From Anolis sagrei (Eukaryota > Chordata > Lepidosauria > Squamata > Anolidae): DNA of 64,000 nt. The position numbers and the translations under genes were made by a program. The stretch lies in NCBI RefSeq assembly GCF_037176765.1, contig NC_090022.1, positions 57,677,209-57,741,208 on the forward strand, written 5' to 3'. The notes beneath the pieces are model-generated. The model did no database searches. It saw nothing but the letters and a program-made list of their open reading frames with translations, and was not told the origin of the DNA. Below are positions 12,958 to 25,052 of the stretch, piece after piece. Every line of letters begins with the position of its first letter. Position 1 is the first letter of the stretch.

Positions 12958-13808
12958 GACACCCACACACACACCAACACACCCCTGGACACATTTGACT
13001 TTTTCTCTTGGCTTAACTTATCTCATTAGCTTCCCGCCCTTCCCAACATCTGCTTTCTTGGAAAATGCTGTAGAGCTGATCTTAGAAGCTCCACATGAAA
13101 TGCATAATGCAATGATAACTCTTCCATTAACGAACGCAGAATTTCAAACTTCTTTTTGCCAACATGGTTAGTTAGAAAGCTTTTTTGATGTCTTAATGTA
13201 TGGTGCCGTGCTTTCAGCTATGTGCTATAGTTAAAGGGGAAAGAAGCCTCAGGAATCCATCTATCATTTCATAAAGGATTTGCATCCAAAGACTTTATCA
13301 CACACAATAAAATCAGTGCTTCTGCACAGTTAAGAAACGGTTACTGACAGAGCCCATAACATGATGCAAGCTCATACAGTGGGTTCTAGGTATTTTGCAA
13401 AATGTGGGGTTTTTTTTCCTTTGCTTCCTAAATTGATTGATAATAAACTTCTTTTTCAATTCCTCATGTAGAGACATGGAAAACACCCAATTTACCATAT
13501 GATGGGAATTCCCCCTTGCCCACTTGTAAATATAACAATGACGTCATAATGGAGAGAGGAGCCGAGATGGGCAGTATTGATTCTTTCTTCCACCATTACC
13601 ATTTTGGGACCAAGGAGGAAAGATTAATAACATATCTTTTTAAACATGAAATAACTAGACTTACGGTTTGAATTGAGAGCTATCTGTGCTTATTTCATCT
13701 GTACTTTGAATGTGCTTTTATTATATATGTATGTTTTACACAGAATTGTTGCCTATATATGTAAGCAGCCTTGATTCCCCTACTAAGTTGAGAAAGGTGG
13801 GGTATAAA
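12958..13808. other. Non-coding between duplicated blocks
   Basis: No exon recognised. An L2/SINE-like 3' tail (aagcagccttgattcccc... ggggtataaat) lies at about 13765-13808. Confidence 0.4.
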
Positions 13809-14400
13809 TCTTTATATATAATAAAATCTCAGCCTGTGTGTGTTTGTGTTTGTATTCACAGAACTCAGAAAGTGGTCAATTGATTGACTTGACATTTTAA
13901 AACAATGTTGCATTCCAATACACGTGTGCTTTTATAGTAAAATGAAATTTTGACACAATGTTGCATTTGAATACACACGTTTATCTAGCATAAAACTAGC
14001 AGTCCGAGAATAGACAAAGTAGATTCTGTGATGTCCAAAGCAACCACTCACAGCCTAGCTTTCATATTACCTCAGCAGTATAAGAAATTAAAACTGAGCA
14101 CTATCAACCAATCGCTGTGCAGCTTTCCTTTTACCACAGCAGTAAAAGAAACAACCACTCATCACTGCAGCTTTCATTTCACTTCAGTAGAAGAAATAAC
14201 ACCCAAGCACAGCACAGCTTTCCTTTTACCTCAGCAGTATAAGAAATTATAGCTGAGCTGTGATTGATTGCTATGGGCATACTACTCATTCCGACCATCA
14301 TGGCATTCGAGTACTAATGACTTCAATTTCCAATATGCCTTGCATTCACTATGACTATCAATAAAGCGTAGCAAGTGTGCGGACTGAAATTAAGAAAACA
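13809..14400 (+). repeat. Possible Helitron-derived sequence with fourfold internal repeat
   Basis: The left end tctttatatataataaaatc resembles Helitron 5' ends (TC start, AT-rich, then a (ta)n-aaa stretch). From 14058, 14121, 14170 and 14217 the unit agctttcctttTAC.tcAGCAGTAtaagaaa repeats with 47-63 base spacing. The 3' end was not found. Class is a guess. Confidence 0.35.
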
Positions 14401-15880
14401 GTTGCTTCTCTCATTGGCACTTATAAGTCACATGCTCCAGAATCGGTAAACTGACAGAACTTTATGTTAATGCACAAAACAGACAAATCAAAAAATGTAG
14501 TCAATCCACTAGCTTTACAATTAAAAAAGATTTCTGTTAAATATATCTTATTCTTTCCTTTCCTTCCACATAGACACAGCAATGCAAGGCAGGGTACTGA
14601 ATTGAATAATGTGTTTTCTCAGTGAATCTATGTTCGCAGCAATGCTTTAACTATCTCATTGATTTCATATCAGACTGAGCCACAGCGAAACATGGTCAAG
14701 TTTAGCTAGTAAGGTAAATAAATAATAAAAAAAGGAAGGCAGCATCAAGCCCTCTCCAAACTAATATTGGCAAGAAAACCCCATGAGAGGAGCACCATAA
14801 ATCAGGAACTGCTTGAAGGCACACAACAACACAGCAACTTTCTCAAACCAGAGTTATAATTGATTGGCAACTCCTTCCTCCCAGTCAATGAGCATATTTT
14901 GACTTCAGCAAGGAGTAGAGATTCACTATTAAGGCAAGGCAAGCTTCAGAAAAGGAGCTCTTAAACCTTTTCTTTCACCTCCAGAGGACACAGCAATTCT
15001 GCCAGAATTTTCTCCTTTTTATACCTCTCAGGTTTCATTTCCATTTGTCTTGGCTTTTGGCTTGTGAATGGGAACAAAGACTGGGATGCAAAACAAACTA
15101 AAACTTGGCTCTCTTTAATTCAACATGAAAATGAACATGATGAGGCTGACAGCCCAGCAGAGTCACGGCCTATCTTCTGGAAAGGATGAGCTAATGGAAA
15201 GATGGATTATCCATCTCCATTCACTCCACAAATGCTGACTTCTGCTATGATGAAGGCCCCATCTACACCACCATATAGTGCAGTTCAATGCATTATAGTA
15301 AACTACTTTAGAAGGCCTTTTCTCCCCTGGTCTATTTGTAGCCTTACTCTTCAAAAGCTTATGATACCAACTTCTTTCTCTCAGTCTCAAAGGCGCTGCA
15401 AGATCCCTTTGCACACTGATCCAGACTAATGAGGTTAAGTCTTTGAAATCTAAAGATAGAACATATCTAAATGCTCCCTTTATCAACCATGCAGGAAATG
15501 TACAGAGGAATACCCAAAAGTAGATTCCTTACTTTAAAAAAATCCCATCCCTCTTTATATTCTGCTGGGTACAATGATCTATCTTATATAAAAATGCATG
15601 CAACTTTTGCAGTCAGCTTCAGTAAGTGTGCATTATGTGGGTGTCATTCCGATTAACACAACCCATCACATAGGAAGAAGGAACGGGCTGTAGGGTGAAA
15701 TCCTTGCTAATGTGTGCATAATCTTCGGAAGTGTCATTGCGTCGTGTCCGAGGAAAGCTTGCCCCAATGCCAGGGATTGAGCCAAATGTCACGACCTTCA
15801 AATCCTTCAGGCTTGAGCTGCTTGAGCCTGTAATGTTGTTATTGTTGCTGTTTTAAAGAACCTCGTGCTATCTATCTCTC
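14401..15880. other. Intergenic, no gene seen
   Basis: A MIR-like SINE tail lies at about 14740-14835 (ccccatgagagg... cttgaaggcacacaacaaca). The rest is unassigned. Confidence 0.4.
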
Positions 15881-15881
15881 T

Positions 15882-16039
15882 CAGGCAAACTTTGGCTCTC
15901 CAGCTGTTCTACACTTCAACTCCCACAATTTCTGGCCTCGGGCCCCTTCCTTTCCCCCCTCAGCCAGAATTGTGGGAGTTGGAGACCAGGAATGGTGGGA
16001 GTTGAAGTCCAAAACACATTGAGGGCCGAAGTTTGCCCA
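15882..16039. mobile_element. hAT-type MITE (tttgcccagg family), diverged copy
   Basis: Inverted ends caggcaaactttggctctcc / gggccgaagtttgccc with inner tcaactcccacaattctgg-like arms and a GC-rich centre. Same family as 58364-58497. Confidence 0.6.
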
Positions 16040-16917
16040 TTAATTTTTATTTGTCGTATCAGGAATAACCAAGGGTACAGTTGTAATGTATTTTTAAAAA
16101 CACTAAGTTTTAAAACTTGGCAATTATATTAAATGTCCTTTGACTAGTAGCTGGGCACTTGGAGTGCCTATGCTGTTGCTATAAGAAGGTCCTCCATTGT
16201 GCATGTGGCAGGGCTCAGGTTGCATTGCAGCAGGTGGTCTGTGGTTTGCTCTTCTTCACACTCGCATGTTGTGGATACCACTTTATAGCCCCATTTCTTA
16301 AGGTTGGTTCTGCATCTTGTGGTACCAGAGCACAATCTATTCAGTGCCTTCCAAGTCACCCAGTTTTCTGTGTGCCCAGGAGGGAGTCTCTCATTTGATA
16401 TCAGCCATGGGTGGAGATTCTGGGTTTGGGCCTGCCACTTTTGGACTCTTGCTTGCTGAAGTGTTCCTGTGATTATCTCTGTAGATCTCAGGAAGCTCCT
16501 TCTTGATTTAACGCGTTGGTGTGCTGGCTGATATCCGAACAGGGGATGGGCCAGGGATGTCACTGCCTTGGTCCTTCCATTGTTGGCTGGCACTTCCCGG
16601 CACCTGTCAGGTGGTGCCATACTGACTAAATAGTGCAATTTCTGCAGTGGTGTAGGGCGCAGACATCCTGTGATAATGCTGCATGTCTCATTAAGAGCCA
16701 CATCCATGTTATAGCGTGGTGAGATGTGTTCCACATTGGGCACACAGCAACAAGGCGCAAGGCCAGATGTCTTCACTGTGTCTGGTTGTGATCCCCAGGC
16801 TGTGCCAGTCAGCTTTCGAATGATGTTATTTCTAGCGCCCACTTTTTGCTTGATATTCAAGCAGTGCTTCTTGTAGGTCGGGGAACGGTCCAGTTTGCCC
16901 ATGCCTAATCTATACAA
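16040..16917 (-). mobile_element. Non-LTR retrotransposon 3' end (RT C-terminal part)
   Basis: The minus-strand frame of 249 codons is the longest single ORF of the window. It reads GARNNIIRKLTGTAWGSQPD, GCLRPTPLQKL, RVKSRRSFLRSTEIITGTLQ and ends CECEEEQTTDHLLQCNLSP, the C-terminal region with a Cys-rich knuckle known from jockey-group LINEs; Vingi is possible. A second, shorter copy lies at 26245-26470. The open frame suggests a fairly young copy. Confidence 0.7.
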
Positions 16918-16993
16918 AACTGGAAAAAGAACTGGAAGACTTTCTAGCTATTGCACCCTATGGAGAAAAGAGCCAAGCAGCAGGACAGGTATG

Positions 16994-17044
16994 CATTCTT
17001 TTCCCTCCTTCTTTCTTCTAATAGCAAATCAACATAACATACAG
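16994..17044 (+). repeat. Second collinear block of the duplication
   Basis: Contains cttctaatagcaaa and aacatacag in the same order as 61954-61995, differing mainly by one short indel. It lies between the non-coding block and the promoter copy in both places. Short, so weak alone. Confidence 0.5.
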
Positions 17045-17215
17045 GGGAGGGGGGTCCCAGTATCCACCTTCCCCGTGGATACCGAAATCAGTGGGTGCTC
17101 AAGTCCCATAATGTTGCCTGTTATACAAGATGGGGAAAAAATTTTGGAAGGGAGAGGTTTCAATCCTGGAAAAAGTTGGATCCGCGGATACGGAATAGGC
17201 GGATACGGAGGGGAA
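17045..17215. mobile_element. Tigger-like fragment
   Basis: Contains gtcccagtatccacc, cgtggataccgaaatc and gatccgcggatacgg, a pogo-type MITE pattern. It separates the second duplicated block from the promoter copy. Confidence 0.45.
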
Positions 17216-17229
17216 CAGTGTTTCCATAA

Positions 17230-17650
17230 AGGGCAATTGAAAAGTGGTCGGGAGGGACTCCCTCTACCTAAAAGGATTTCCCCCCAGTTATCTGATTGGT
17301 TGAGAGGCGCGAGTGTGGAGCGTCATTCTCCACGTTCTGTGCCCTCCCCCCCCCCCTTCTATCCCTTTGGACTGTTCCACCTCCCTCCGCTCGTTCTCTC
17401 TCGGGCGGAGGTGGGTTTTCCCATTGCGGGGGGAAGGGGGGGGGGTCAAGGGAGTCCCTCTCCCCTTCCTTCCTTGCTGAAGCCAGAGCCGGTGCCTTCA
17501 GCCGGAGGAGCGCCTCCGCCGCCCTTCGTCCTGTCCCTTTGGAAGAAAAGGCAAGGCAAAAAAGAAAAGGAGCCCCACAACGCAAGGCATCTTCTCACAG
17601 GCAGAGGGAAGTGTGTGAATGAATGAATGACTGAATGAAGGGGAGGAGGG
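17230..17650 (+). pseudogene. Vestigial second copy of the DENND6A promoter/5' UTR, without exon 1
   Basis: This aligns in order and orientation with the DENND6A promoter. Shared landmarks are an inverted CCAAT box (gattgg / tattgg), tggactgttccacc, ctctctcgggcgg, a G-run, and 28 identical bases (17481-17508 = 63270-63297). Beyond that the copies part. The DENND6A start codon and the [10 protein letters not shown] exon are absent, but a short gtgaatgaatga tract at 17612-17636 may match the gtga repeat in DENND6A intron 1, as if the exon had been deleted. It is still CpG-rich, so it may keep promoter activity for a non-coding transcript. A shared repeat family is the alternative. Confidence 0.7.
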
Positions 17651-17691
17651 TGCAAAGGAGGGACCTTTTGCTTCTCAGTCCTCTCTTCTTC

Positions 17692-18950
17692 CAGTGTTTC
17701 TCAATCTTCCTCATGCCACCCTTAATACAGTTCGTCATGTCATGTTGTGGTGACCCCCAACCATAACATTATTTTCCTTGCTACTCCATAACTTTAATTT
17801 TGCTAGTGTTCTGAATTGTAATGTAAATATCTGATATGTGTTTTTATTCACTGGACCAAATTTGGCACGAAATCCGCTGCCCTGGAGACTAGGACGCGGA
17901 ACAATGGCTTCAAACTACAAGAAAGGAGATTCCATCTGAACATGAAAAAGAACTTCCAGACTGTGAGAGTTGTTCAGCAGTGGAACTCTCTGTCTGTTCA
18001 ACAGTGGAACTCTCTGTCCCAGAGTGTGGTGGAGACTCCTTCTTTGGAAGCTTTTAAACAGAGGCAGGATGGCCATCTGTCGGGGGTGCTTTGAATGCAA
18101 TTTTCGTGCTTCTTGGCAGGGGGTTGGACTGGATGGCCCATGAGGCCTCTTTCCACTCTATGATTCTATGAAATACCCAATATGCCCAAATTTGAAAAAT
18201 TGTGGGGTCGGGGGTGGTGGTAATTTTGTCATTTGGGAGTTGTAGTTGCAGGGATTTGTAGTTCACCTACAATCAAAGAGAATTCTGAACTCCACCAACG
18301 ATGGAATTGAACCAAACTTGCCACACAGAACTTCCATGACCAACAGAAAATACTGGAAGGGTTTGATGGGTATTGACCTTGAGTTTTGGAATTGTAGTTC
18401 ACCTATATCCAGAGAGTACTGTGGACTCAAACAATGATGGATCTGGACCAAACTTGGTATGAATCCTCAGTATGCCCAAATGTGAACACTGGTGGAGTTT
18501 GGGGAAAATAGATCTTGCCATTCGGGAATTGTAGTTGCTGGGATTTATAGTTCATAATCAAAGAGCATTCTGGACCTCAATAATTATAGAATTGGGCCAA
18601 ATTTCCCACACAAAACTCCCATGCCTTGAAGGGACTCACTGGTACGATCCTCCCTCCAGCCTTCCATGCTCTCCCTTGCCCCATACATGCACAGCACGCT
18701 GCCATGCGCCAAGTACGCCTGCTCTCCTCTCCCTGCTTGGGGTCTCAGAAACAGCCCTCCCCTTGGCTGAGAGGCTGGCCAATCACAGCAGAGGGGGATT
18801 TTGGTGGGAGGATTCGCATTCTGTTTCCAAAAAGAAAGAGAAGGTCAGGTGGAGAGATCTTCAACCTTCTCTGCCAAAGGAGTTCCAAAGATCATCAGAA
18901 ATATATGTTTTCTGATGGTCTTTGGCAGCCCCTCTGAACTCTATTGACTG
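17692..18950 (+). mobile_element. SPIN/URR1-like hAT element, non-autonomous, split by CR1
   Basis: Starts cagtgtttctcaatcttcc. Its first 190 bases (taatacagtt, gttgtggtgacccccaacca, taatgtaaatatctgatatg) match the URR1/SPIN hAT family as I remember it from rodents and Anolis. The far end keeps atgttttctgatggtctttgg, the SPIN subterminal palindrome, but lacks the last part of the right end. A CR1 copy sits at 17880-18171. Confidence 0.6.
17880..18171 (+). mobile_element. CR1 LINE 3' end inside the hAT
   Basis: Reads from the ctgccctggagactaggacg segment to the tail ccactctatgattctatga. A 30-base stretch around cagtggaactctctgt is duplicated in tandem. Confidence 0.8.
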
Positions 18951-19640
18951 AGTAATCAATTGTGATAATAGCCATTCCCATCATCTTGGCAATACGTCTT
19001 GGGCTGTGGGCTGTCTTCCAGGTAAAGGAAGGGTCAATAATATGATGGCTTAGGTTACATTTATTGGGGTCAGCATGTAGGAGCAACAGAGATCAGGAGA
19101 GACAAATGCTCAGTGGGATAACCAGCTTGTTAGATGTGTATAAAGCACAGGTTTCCTTGACTGAAAGAGACTTCTGAATCTTGGAGAGACTTGAGGACAT
19201 ATTGAAGGGTCCTGCCTGCCTCATTGTCTCTGAGGAAACCTGGTCATAGGCCAGGCAAGGCATCAGGCTCCCAGATTCCCAAAGACCCAGAATAGGTTCT
19301 GTATCATAAGTAGAATAAGTATACTAAGCTAGTCGTGTTAGGGCTTATATTTTCTTTCTACCATCAATTCAATATGAGTTAGACTGTAATAGGACTTTGG
19401 TAGCTTTGTAGCTATTCCTAAGTATCATTCTAAGAAGGTGCCTTCATGTACAATATATTTGTTTACTAATGTGAGCTAACTTACTTGGAATAGAAACTTT
19501 CCTGAAAAGATCTCTTTTTCACTCCCTCTTCACAGGCCTTCACACAGAGGTATGTGTGAGAACAGGATGCTTGTTTCCCATGGGAATGGGAGGGAAAGTC
19601 TCTGCGGTATTAGAGGAGTTTTTTCCTTAAATAAAAGCAG
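18951..19640. other. Intergenic, nothing recognised
   Basis: No exon, RNA gene or repeat family seen. Confidence 0.4.
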
Positions 19641-19900
19641 TTTTGTTTTGTTTTGTTGTGTCAGGAGCGGCTTGAAAAACTTCAAGATGCTTCTGGTGTG
19701 AGAGAATTGGCTGTCTGCAAGAACATTGCCCAGGGGACACCCAGGTGTTTTATGTTTTACCATCCTTGTGAGAGGCTTATCTCGTGTCCCCACATGAGGA
19801 GCTGGAGCTGACAGAGGGAGCTCATCCGCTCTCTCCCTGATTTTGAACCTTCAGTCCTGCCAGCACAAGGGTCTAACCCACTGTGCCACTGAGGGCTCCT
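19641..19900 (-). mobile_element. tRNA-derived SINE, family B (Anolis type)
   Basis: Reversed copy from tgtgtcaggagcggcttg to gtgccactgagggctcc. Flanked by an exact 11-base duplication aataaaagcag (19630-19640 and 19901-19911), so the insertion is young. Confidence 0.85.
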
Positions 19901-20529
19901 AATAAAAGCAGTATCCTAATATCATTAATGAAGGTGATGAGGAAACAAAACATGGAGAGAGAACGAGAGAGAGATAGATAGCAGGATAATTCATCTGAAA
20001 AATGCAGGACCTCTCTTGGCTAGTTGACTTTGTCTTATGGTGACCCTAGGAGAGACCTTCAGGAGCTCTGGTCATCAGTAGTACAAATCAGGTGTTGCTA
20101 ATTCAGGGCTACAACATCCATTACTAAATCAATCTAATTTTTATGTTATGTGTACCAATAGTTGGTGCAGTTGTTTCAAGACTTATGTATTTATGTAATC
20201 ATCTCCAGTCAGTAGCCTAGCTGTAGCATTTTGGACCTGCTGAGATTTCTGGGCAGTTTCTCAATGCAACCCCTTGTAGTGTGTGTTACGGCAATTTGCC
20301 AAGAACATTTATTTAATAACTTTATCAAATGACACAATTAAGAAGCAAACTGACTGTCACAACCAATATCAAGGAATGTTTATTAGAAATAATAATTAGA
20401 AAGAAGCATGTCTCCCTATTTTGCAGTGCAACTGGAAGAAAGCACAGATAACAAAATAACTATATTGTTCTGCATAGAGATATTTTCGAAGACTTACTGT
20501 TTATCTCCTCATTGGGACACATTAAGTTA

Positions 20530-20853
20530 AGGTAAAGGTTTTCCCCTGACATTAAATCTAGTTATTTCTGACTCTGGGGAGTGGTGCTCATCTTCATTTC
20601 TAATCCGAAGAGCCAACGTTGTCCGTAGACACCTCCAAGGTTATGTGGCCAGCATGACTGCATGGAGTGCCGTTACCTTCCCATAGAAGTGGTACCTATT
20701 GATCTACTCACATTTTCATGTTTTCGAACTGCTAGGTTGGCAGAAGCTGGGTCTAACAGCAGGAGCTCACCCCACTCTACGGATTTGAACCACCAACCTT
20801 TAGTCAGCAAGTTCAGTAGGTCAGCGGGTTAACCCACTGCACCACCAGCACAA
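20530..20853 (-). mobile_element. SINE family A
   Basis: Reversed full-length copy: aggtaaaggttttcccctga ... ggttaacccactgcaccacc. Confidence 0.8.
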
Positions 20854-23111
20854 ATGAAGGACATTATGCCATCAGTTACTTGGTCTATTGCTGCATACAT
20901 GGCAAAGCTAGATTGCTAAGAGTATACCAGAAAAACCAAATTGGACGTTAAATGAATTGATCAAAATTGTCAGTTTTATAAGAGAGAAACCACTCAATTT
21001 CAAGATATTATGAATAGCTTTGTAGAGATATGAATACATAATATATCCTCACAACATTTAAAATATTTGCAGCCTACTTTCTGTGAGTAGTTTCCTGTTT
21101 GTGAGGCAAGCAAAAACTTGATTTGAGATCCATTTTCAGTTAATGTTTATGAACAAGAGTCCTAGAGATCACACGAGCCATGCAGTCCAGCCCGCCCAAC
21201 CCCTTTCCAAAGGGATTTGTAGCAGCAGAGGAAGACATGGTCATAGGAATATCCATGTTTGGTACTCTGAAATTGCCGCTCAATAAATAGTCCCATCCAA
21301 ATTTCTGGGCTCACAAGTAGATTTTCTATATACTATGTGGACTGTAGAAGAAAACTATGAAAGTTTTCATTACTTTCGTAAAGTTTTCATTACTTTCGTA
21401 AAGTTTTCATTACTTTCGTAAAGTATATGAACCCTTTGACAAATGTAGAATCAGAACTCAAAATACAAGTTCCAGTCATTAAGCATAATATAAAAAGCGG
21501 CTTTTTATATATCGTTTTCTGTGGGAGAGCAGATGGCAACTATTGGCATATGCTCTGTATCAGAAACTAGAGCTGATGTAGTCTATCCAATGCAATTTTC
21601 TAAATCAGTACCCCCAAATAACCAAACCAAATCTAAAGTTGACCAAAAACCGATCTGTAACTCTTTACACTGATAAACACAGAAAAAAGGTGATGGTGGC
21701 AGAGTCTCATGTGGTCAATGGACCAGTCCAAATTAGACCCAATCCAGCTGTGCCCACTGTCTTGAAGCCACATAATGCTATAGGGTTTCCATAAAACTCT
21801 GGAGGATCCTCCGACTTCTACTAAAGCGAGGCAAACCTGGATTAACCTGATACAATCCACAAATTCACTGAAAGTGAGGAATGTTGCAAAGTTGACTCCA
21901 GCCGAGTCCTGATTTTAATATCCATGTAGGCAAAGCCAGATAAGTTCTGAATAGAGTCTGTAAGGAGAAAGAATGTGACTGCTGCAAGGACGGCTCCTTT
22001 GCTTCTACTTCATAATCACTGAGTCATCGCAGTTAATGTTTCATCATAGTGAATGTCGCATAATGAAGTAATTCTGTCTGTGGACAGTCCCTCTTATGGC
22101 CTGGCCACTGCCTCTTCTGCTTACATGCTGACACTTTATCTCCACAACTTTGCCATCCCTGCATTTTTCCCCTTCAAGAAGGCTCAATGATCTTGCATGT
22201 GTTAGATTCATAAGATGTTATGACTCAAGGTCACATTCTCAGTTGCACATTTTCTTTTTATTCACTCTTCCTTTCCTTTTCTTGTACCAGGGAATTTTTT
22301 TGTTAAAAATACTGTGCTTGTAAATCTGTTTCAGATGTTTCCTGCCCGTGTTCTTCCACATCCAGATGTTGTGGGAACTCGTGTTGTTAGGGGAACCACT
22401 CGTTGTCATGGCACCCTCTCCATCAGAGTCCTCCGAAACTGTGTTGGCACTTGTCAGGTAAACAAACGGAGGAGTTTTAAAACTGCATGACTGTGATCTC
22501 ACCGTGAGTCACAGAGTGTGAACGCTCTAGCAGAAGCCATAATCTCTTGGCGTTTGCTTAAAAAACAACCTCACACAGTGAAGAAAAACTTAAACCATCA
22601 GATAAGCCAGGTGTTTGTAGGAGTTTTGTGTTTTGGGGAAGGGTTACTCATAAATTTGTGGCAATAGATTCATTGATCAAGACATCAATGACTACTAGTT
22701 AGAAAGGGAATATATCAGTCCCAGTGCCATAAGGAGTATGACATGTATATATAATACTGGCCAACACACATTTTGGTTTCTTGAATGTTAGCCCTTTTTC
22801 TGGGTATATTTGGTGTACTGATTCCAAAAATGGCATTAGTTTTCTCCTTTCAGCTCTAGTTTTTGACATACAGATGCCATCTACCAGTTTCCATCTTCTT
22901 GCTCGTAGAAAATCATAACTATATCTAAGTAGTTAGAGCTGACACAGTTCATCCAATGCAGGTTTCTGAATCAGTGCCCTAAATAACATCAAGACACCAA
23001 GATTTATTTAGTTATTTTGTTGTGGGGCTGTATAATCTGAGACAAAGGGTACTGTTGTCTTCATGTCCTGATAACAGACTTCCTATGGATAGCTGTATGG
23101 TCACATTATTA
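20854..23111. other. Intergenic, no gene seen
   Basis: Apart from the 20-bp tandem repeat at 21361-21420, no recognised exon or element. The minus-strand ORF at 22239-22502 has a lysine-rich end and no known motif. Confidence 0.4.
21361..21420. repeat. Tandem repeat, 3 x 20 bp
   Basis: Three identical units of aagttttcattactttcgta, followed by the four bases aagt of a fourth. Perfect identity means a recent expansion. Confidence 0.95.
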
Positions 23112-23119
23112 GACTAGAT

Positions 23120-23920
23120 CAGTGCTTCCTAAACTGGGAGCTGCTGGAATTATCCAGGAGAACAATGGTATCTTGGGGTGCAATTGGAGGGCATTAAATA
23201 AAAATAAGGGGATGGTGGAAAAAAAGAAGAAAATTTAGAAATAAATGTGTATGTTTCATCTGGTGTATTACATAGAATTAAAAGTCACAGTGATTATTTT
23301 CCAAAGGAACACACAAAATGCAAGTTATAACCAATTAGTGGTCAAGGCCTCTAACAGGTCTTAACAAGCAAGTGTTGGCTGGTGAGTGTGCCTTGTAATG
23401 CTGGGAAGTCCAACACGGATCGGCAGGAATATGCACATGTAAATACTTGTTACAACAAGACTATAAATTAGATTGTTTCTGAATTGTATGGCAAGCAGTT
23501 AACAAAAGTGCAAGTGGAAGAAGAATTTTAAAAATTAATTTCATGCTGTTGACAAAAATAGCACTAAACATTAATAAATTGATAAGAGTGCACCAGGTTA
23601 CTTCTTCTCAATTAGGATTATTTTTAATGTTATTTGTAATTTTTTATTTTAATAATATTACTTGTTAATTTTTCTGTGTGTAAAGTAAATGTTACCATGG
23701 TTAAATTTAATAAATAATTTTATAATTTCAAGCGTCGATGTGTCTTATTTACAACATCTTTCTTTACCTAGTTGTAGGATATAGATAGAAATATAGGTCC
23801 ATAAAAGAATGCAAGCTTGTCACTTCATCTTATTTTTTGTTTGCTTAAAGAAGGTAGATTTCTAGGGTGATACTGAGTAATTTTTTTAAGAAGGTAGGAC
23901 ATTTACAGTTGAGAACCTCT
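23120..23920. mobile_element. hAT non-autonomous element
   Basis: Ends cagtgcttcctaaactg / cagttgagaacctct. An 8-bp target duplication with one mismatch: gactagat (23112-23119) and aactagat (23921-23928). About 800 bp, no transposase seen. Confidence 0.7.
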
Positions 23921-24804
23921 AACTAGATTATCCCTGTCTGATCCAACATAGTTTGGTGTAAGTTTCAGCTCTTCTGCCATGACTTTTTCCAGAACACTCC
24001 CATTCCATTAACTGTAAGCATCCCGCCCTAAGTTTTCCACAACTCCCTACTCCCACCATAGTAATATTCTAGGGTTACTGAGCCTGAAGGTAGAAATCCC
24101 TTTCTCAAAACAGCCAAATGTTTATTTGTCTGCTCTTGGAAAGATTTCCTTTCTTCGGTTATTTCCTATATCTTTTTTGTACACTTCTGCAAACTTCAGT
24201 TCACACAAGATGATTGATAATTTCCCCCTTCTTCAGAGAAGAGCCTCTTTATGCTATTTAAGGAATTCAATTTTGAGAATGATATTCATAAAATGACTAG
24301 TTGAGCAGCAAATATTTTGAAAGTTCAGAGAAAATAACAACAAAACTTATTTAAATCAAGCAGAATAAACTACAGAATAAATAGAATGTGTGCAGTTGAA
24401 GTTAAACTTCCCTGTGTTTGCTTTTGAAGTGGTATCTCACCACTGAAACACTATCGTGATTTTGGGCCTTTGAAGGCAGGAAAAACAAAGAATTCACCAT
24501 TGTATATTCTATGTAAAATGATTTCCATTTACAAAATGTTATTCAGAGAAGATGTTGTTGTGTGCTTTCAAGCCATTTTCAACTTACATTGATTCTGGCA
24601 AACCCATCATGGGGTATTTATCAAGTCAGAAGCGAATTGAGAATACAGTTATAATGTACAAAAGCCCACCAAGTTAAAAACTTGGTGTGATGAATTCCCT
24701 ACATTTTTAGGCCCAGGGAAAGCTCAGGAAATAGGCCCAGGAAGTTCGGTAGCCATTTTATGAGATGGTGCATGAAGGCAGTCATCTTAGAGTACCCATT
24801 TCCT

Positions 24805-25040
24805 AGAGGGGGTGGAGCTTAGGAACAGCCTGGAGGGAAATGTGGAGAAGCTGTGCAATTGCCTGGGAGAGAGTGGGCGGAGCTTAGCTTGAGGGCAGAG
24901 GAAAAAAGCCTTGAAGTAGGTGCGTTTTACTTCAAGGCTTTTTTCCTCTGCCCTCAAGCTAACTTCTGCCCACTCTCTCCCAGTCAATTACACAGCTTTT
25001 CCACATTTCCCTCCAGGCTGCTCCTAAGCTCCGCCCTCCC
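24805..25040. repeat. Inverted repeat with arms of about 115 bp
   Basis: The right arm mirrors the left, with only a few bases between at the centre: gaggaaaaaagccttgaagt, a loop around aggtgcgtttt, then acttcaaggcttttttcctc. The pairing continues out to ggtggagcttagga / tcctaagctccgcc with a modest number of mismatches. Confidence 0.85.
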
Positions 25041-25052
25041 CTGTGCATTTTA

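Noticed and set aside
16168-16917. 249-codon minus-strand ORF as a host gene
   Set aside because: Its Cys-rich end and RT-like motifs recur at 26.3 kb; it is the 3' part of a non-LTR retrotransposon.
17268-17655. Several overlapping proline/serine-rich ORFs on both strands
   Set aside because: GC-rich DNA has few stops. The sequence aligns with the DENND6A promoter, which is non-coding there.
21361-21420. Short regular repeats as a CRISPR array
   Set aside because: No spacers, three units only, and a vertebrate genome.
22239-22502. 87-codon minus-strand ORF with acidic and lysine-rich parts
   Set aside because: No family match, no good splice sites noted; within expectation for chance.
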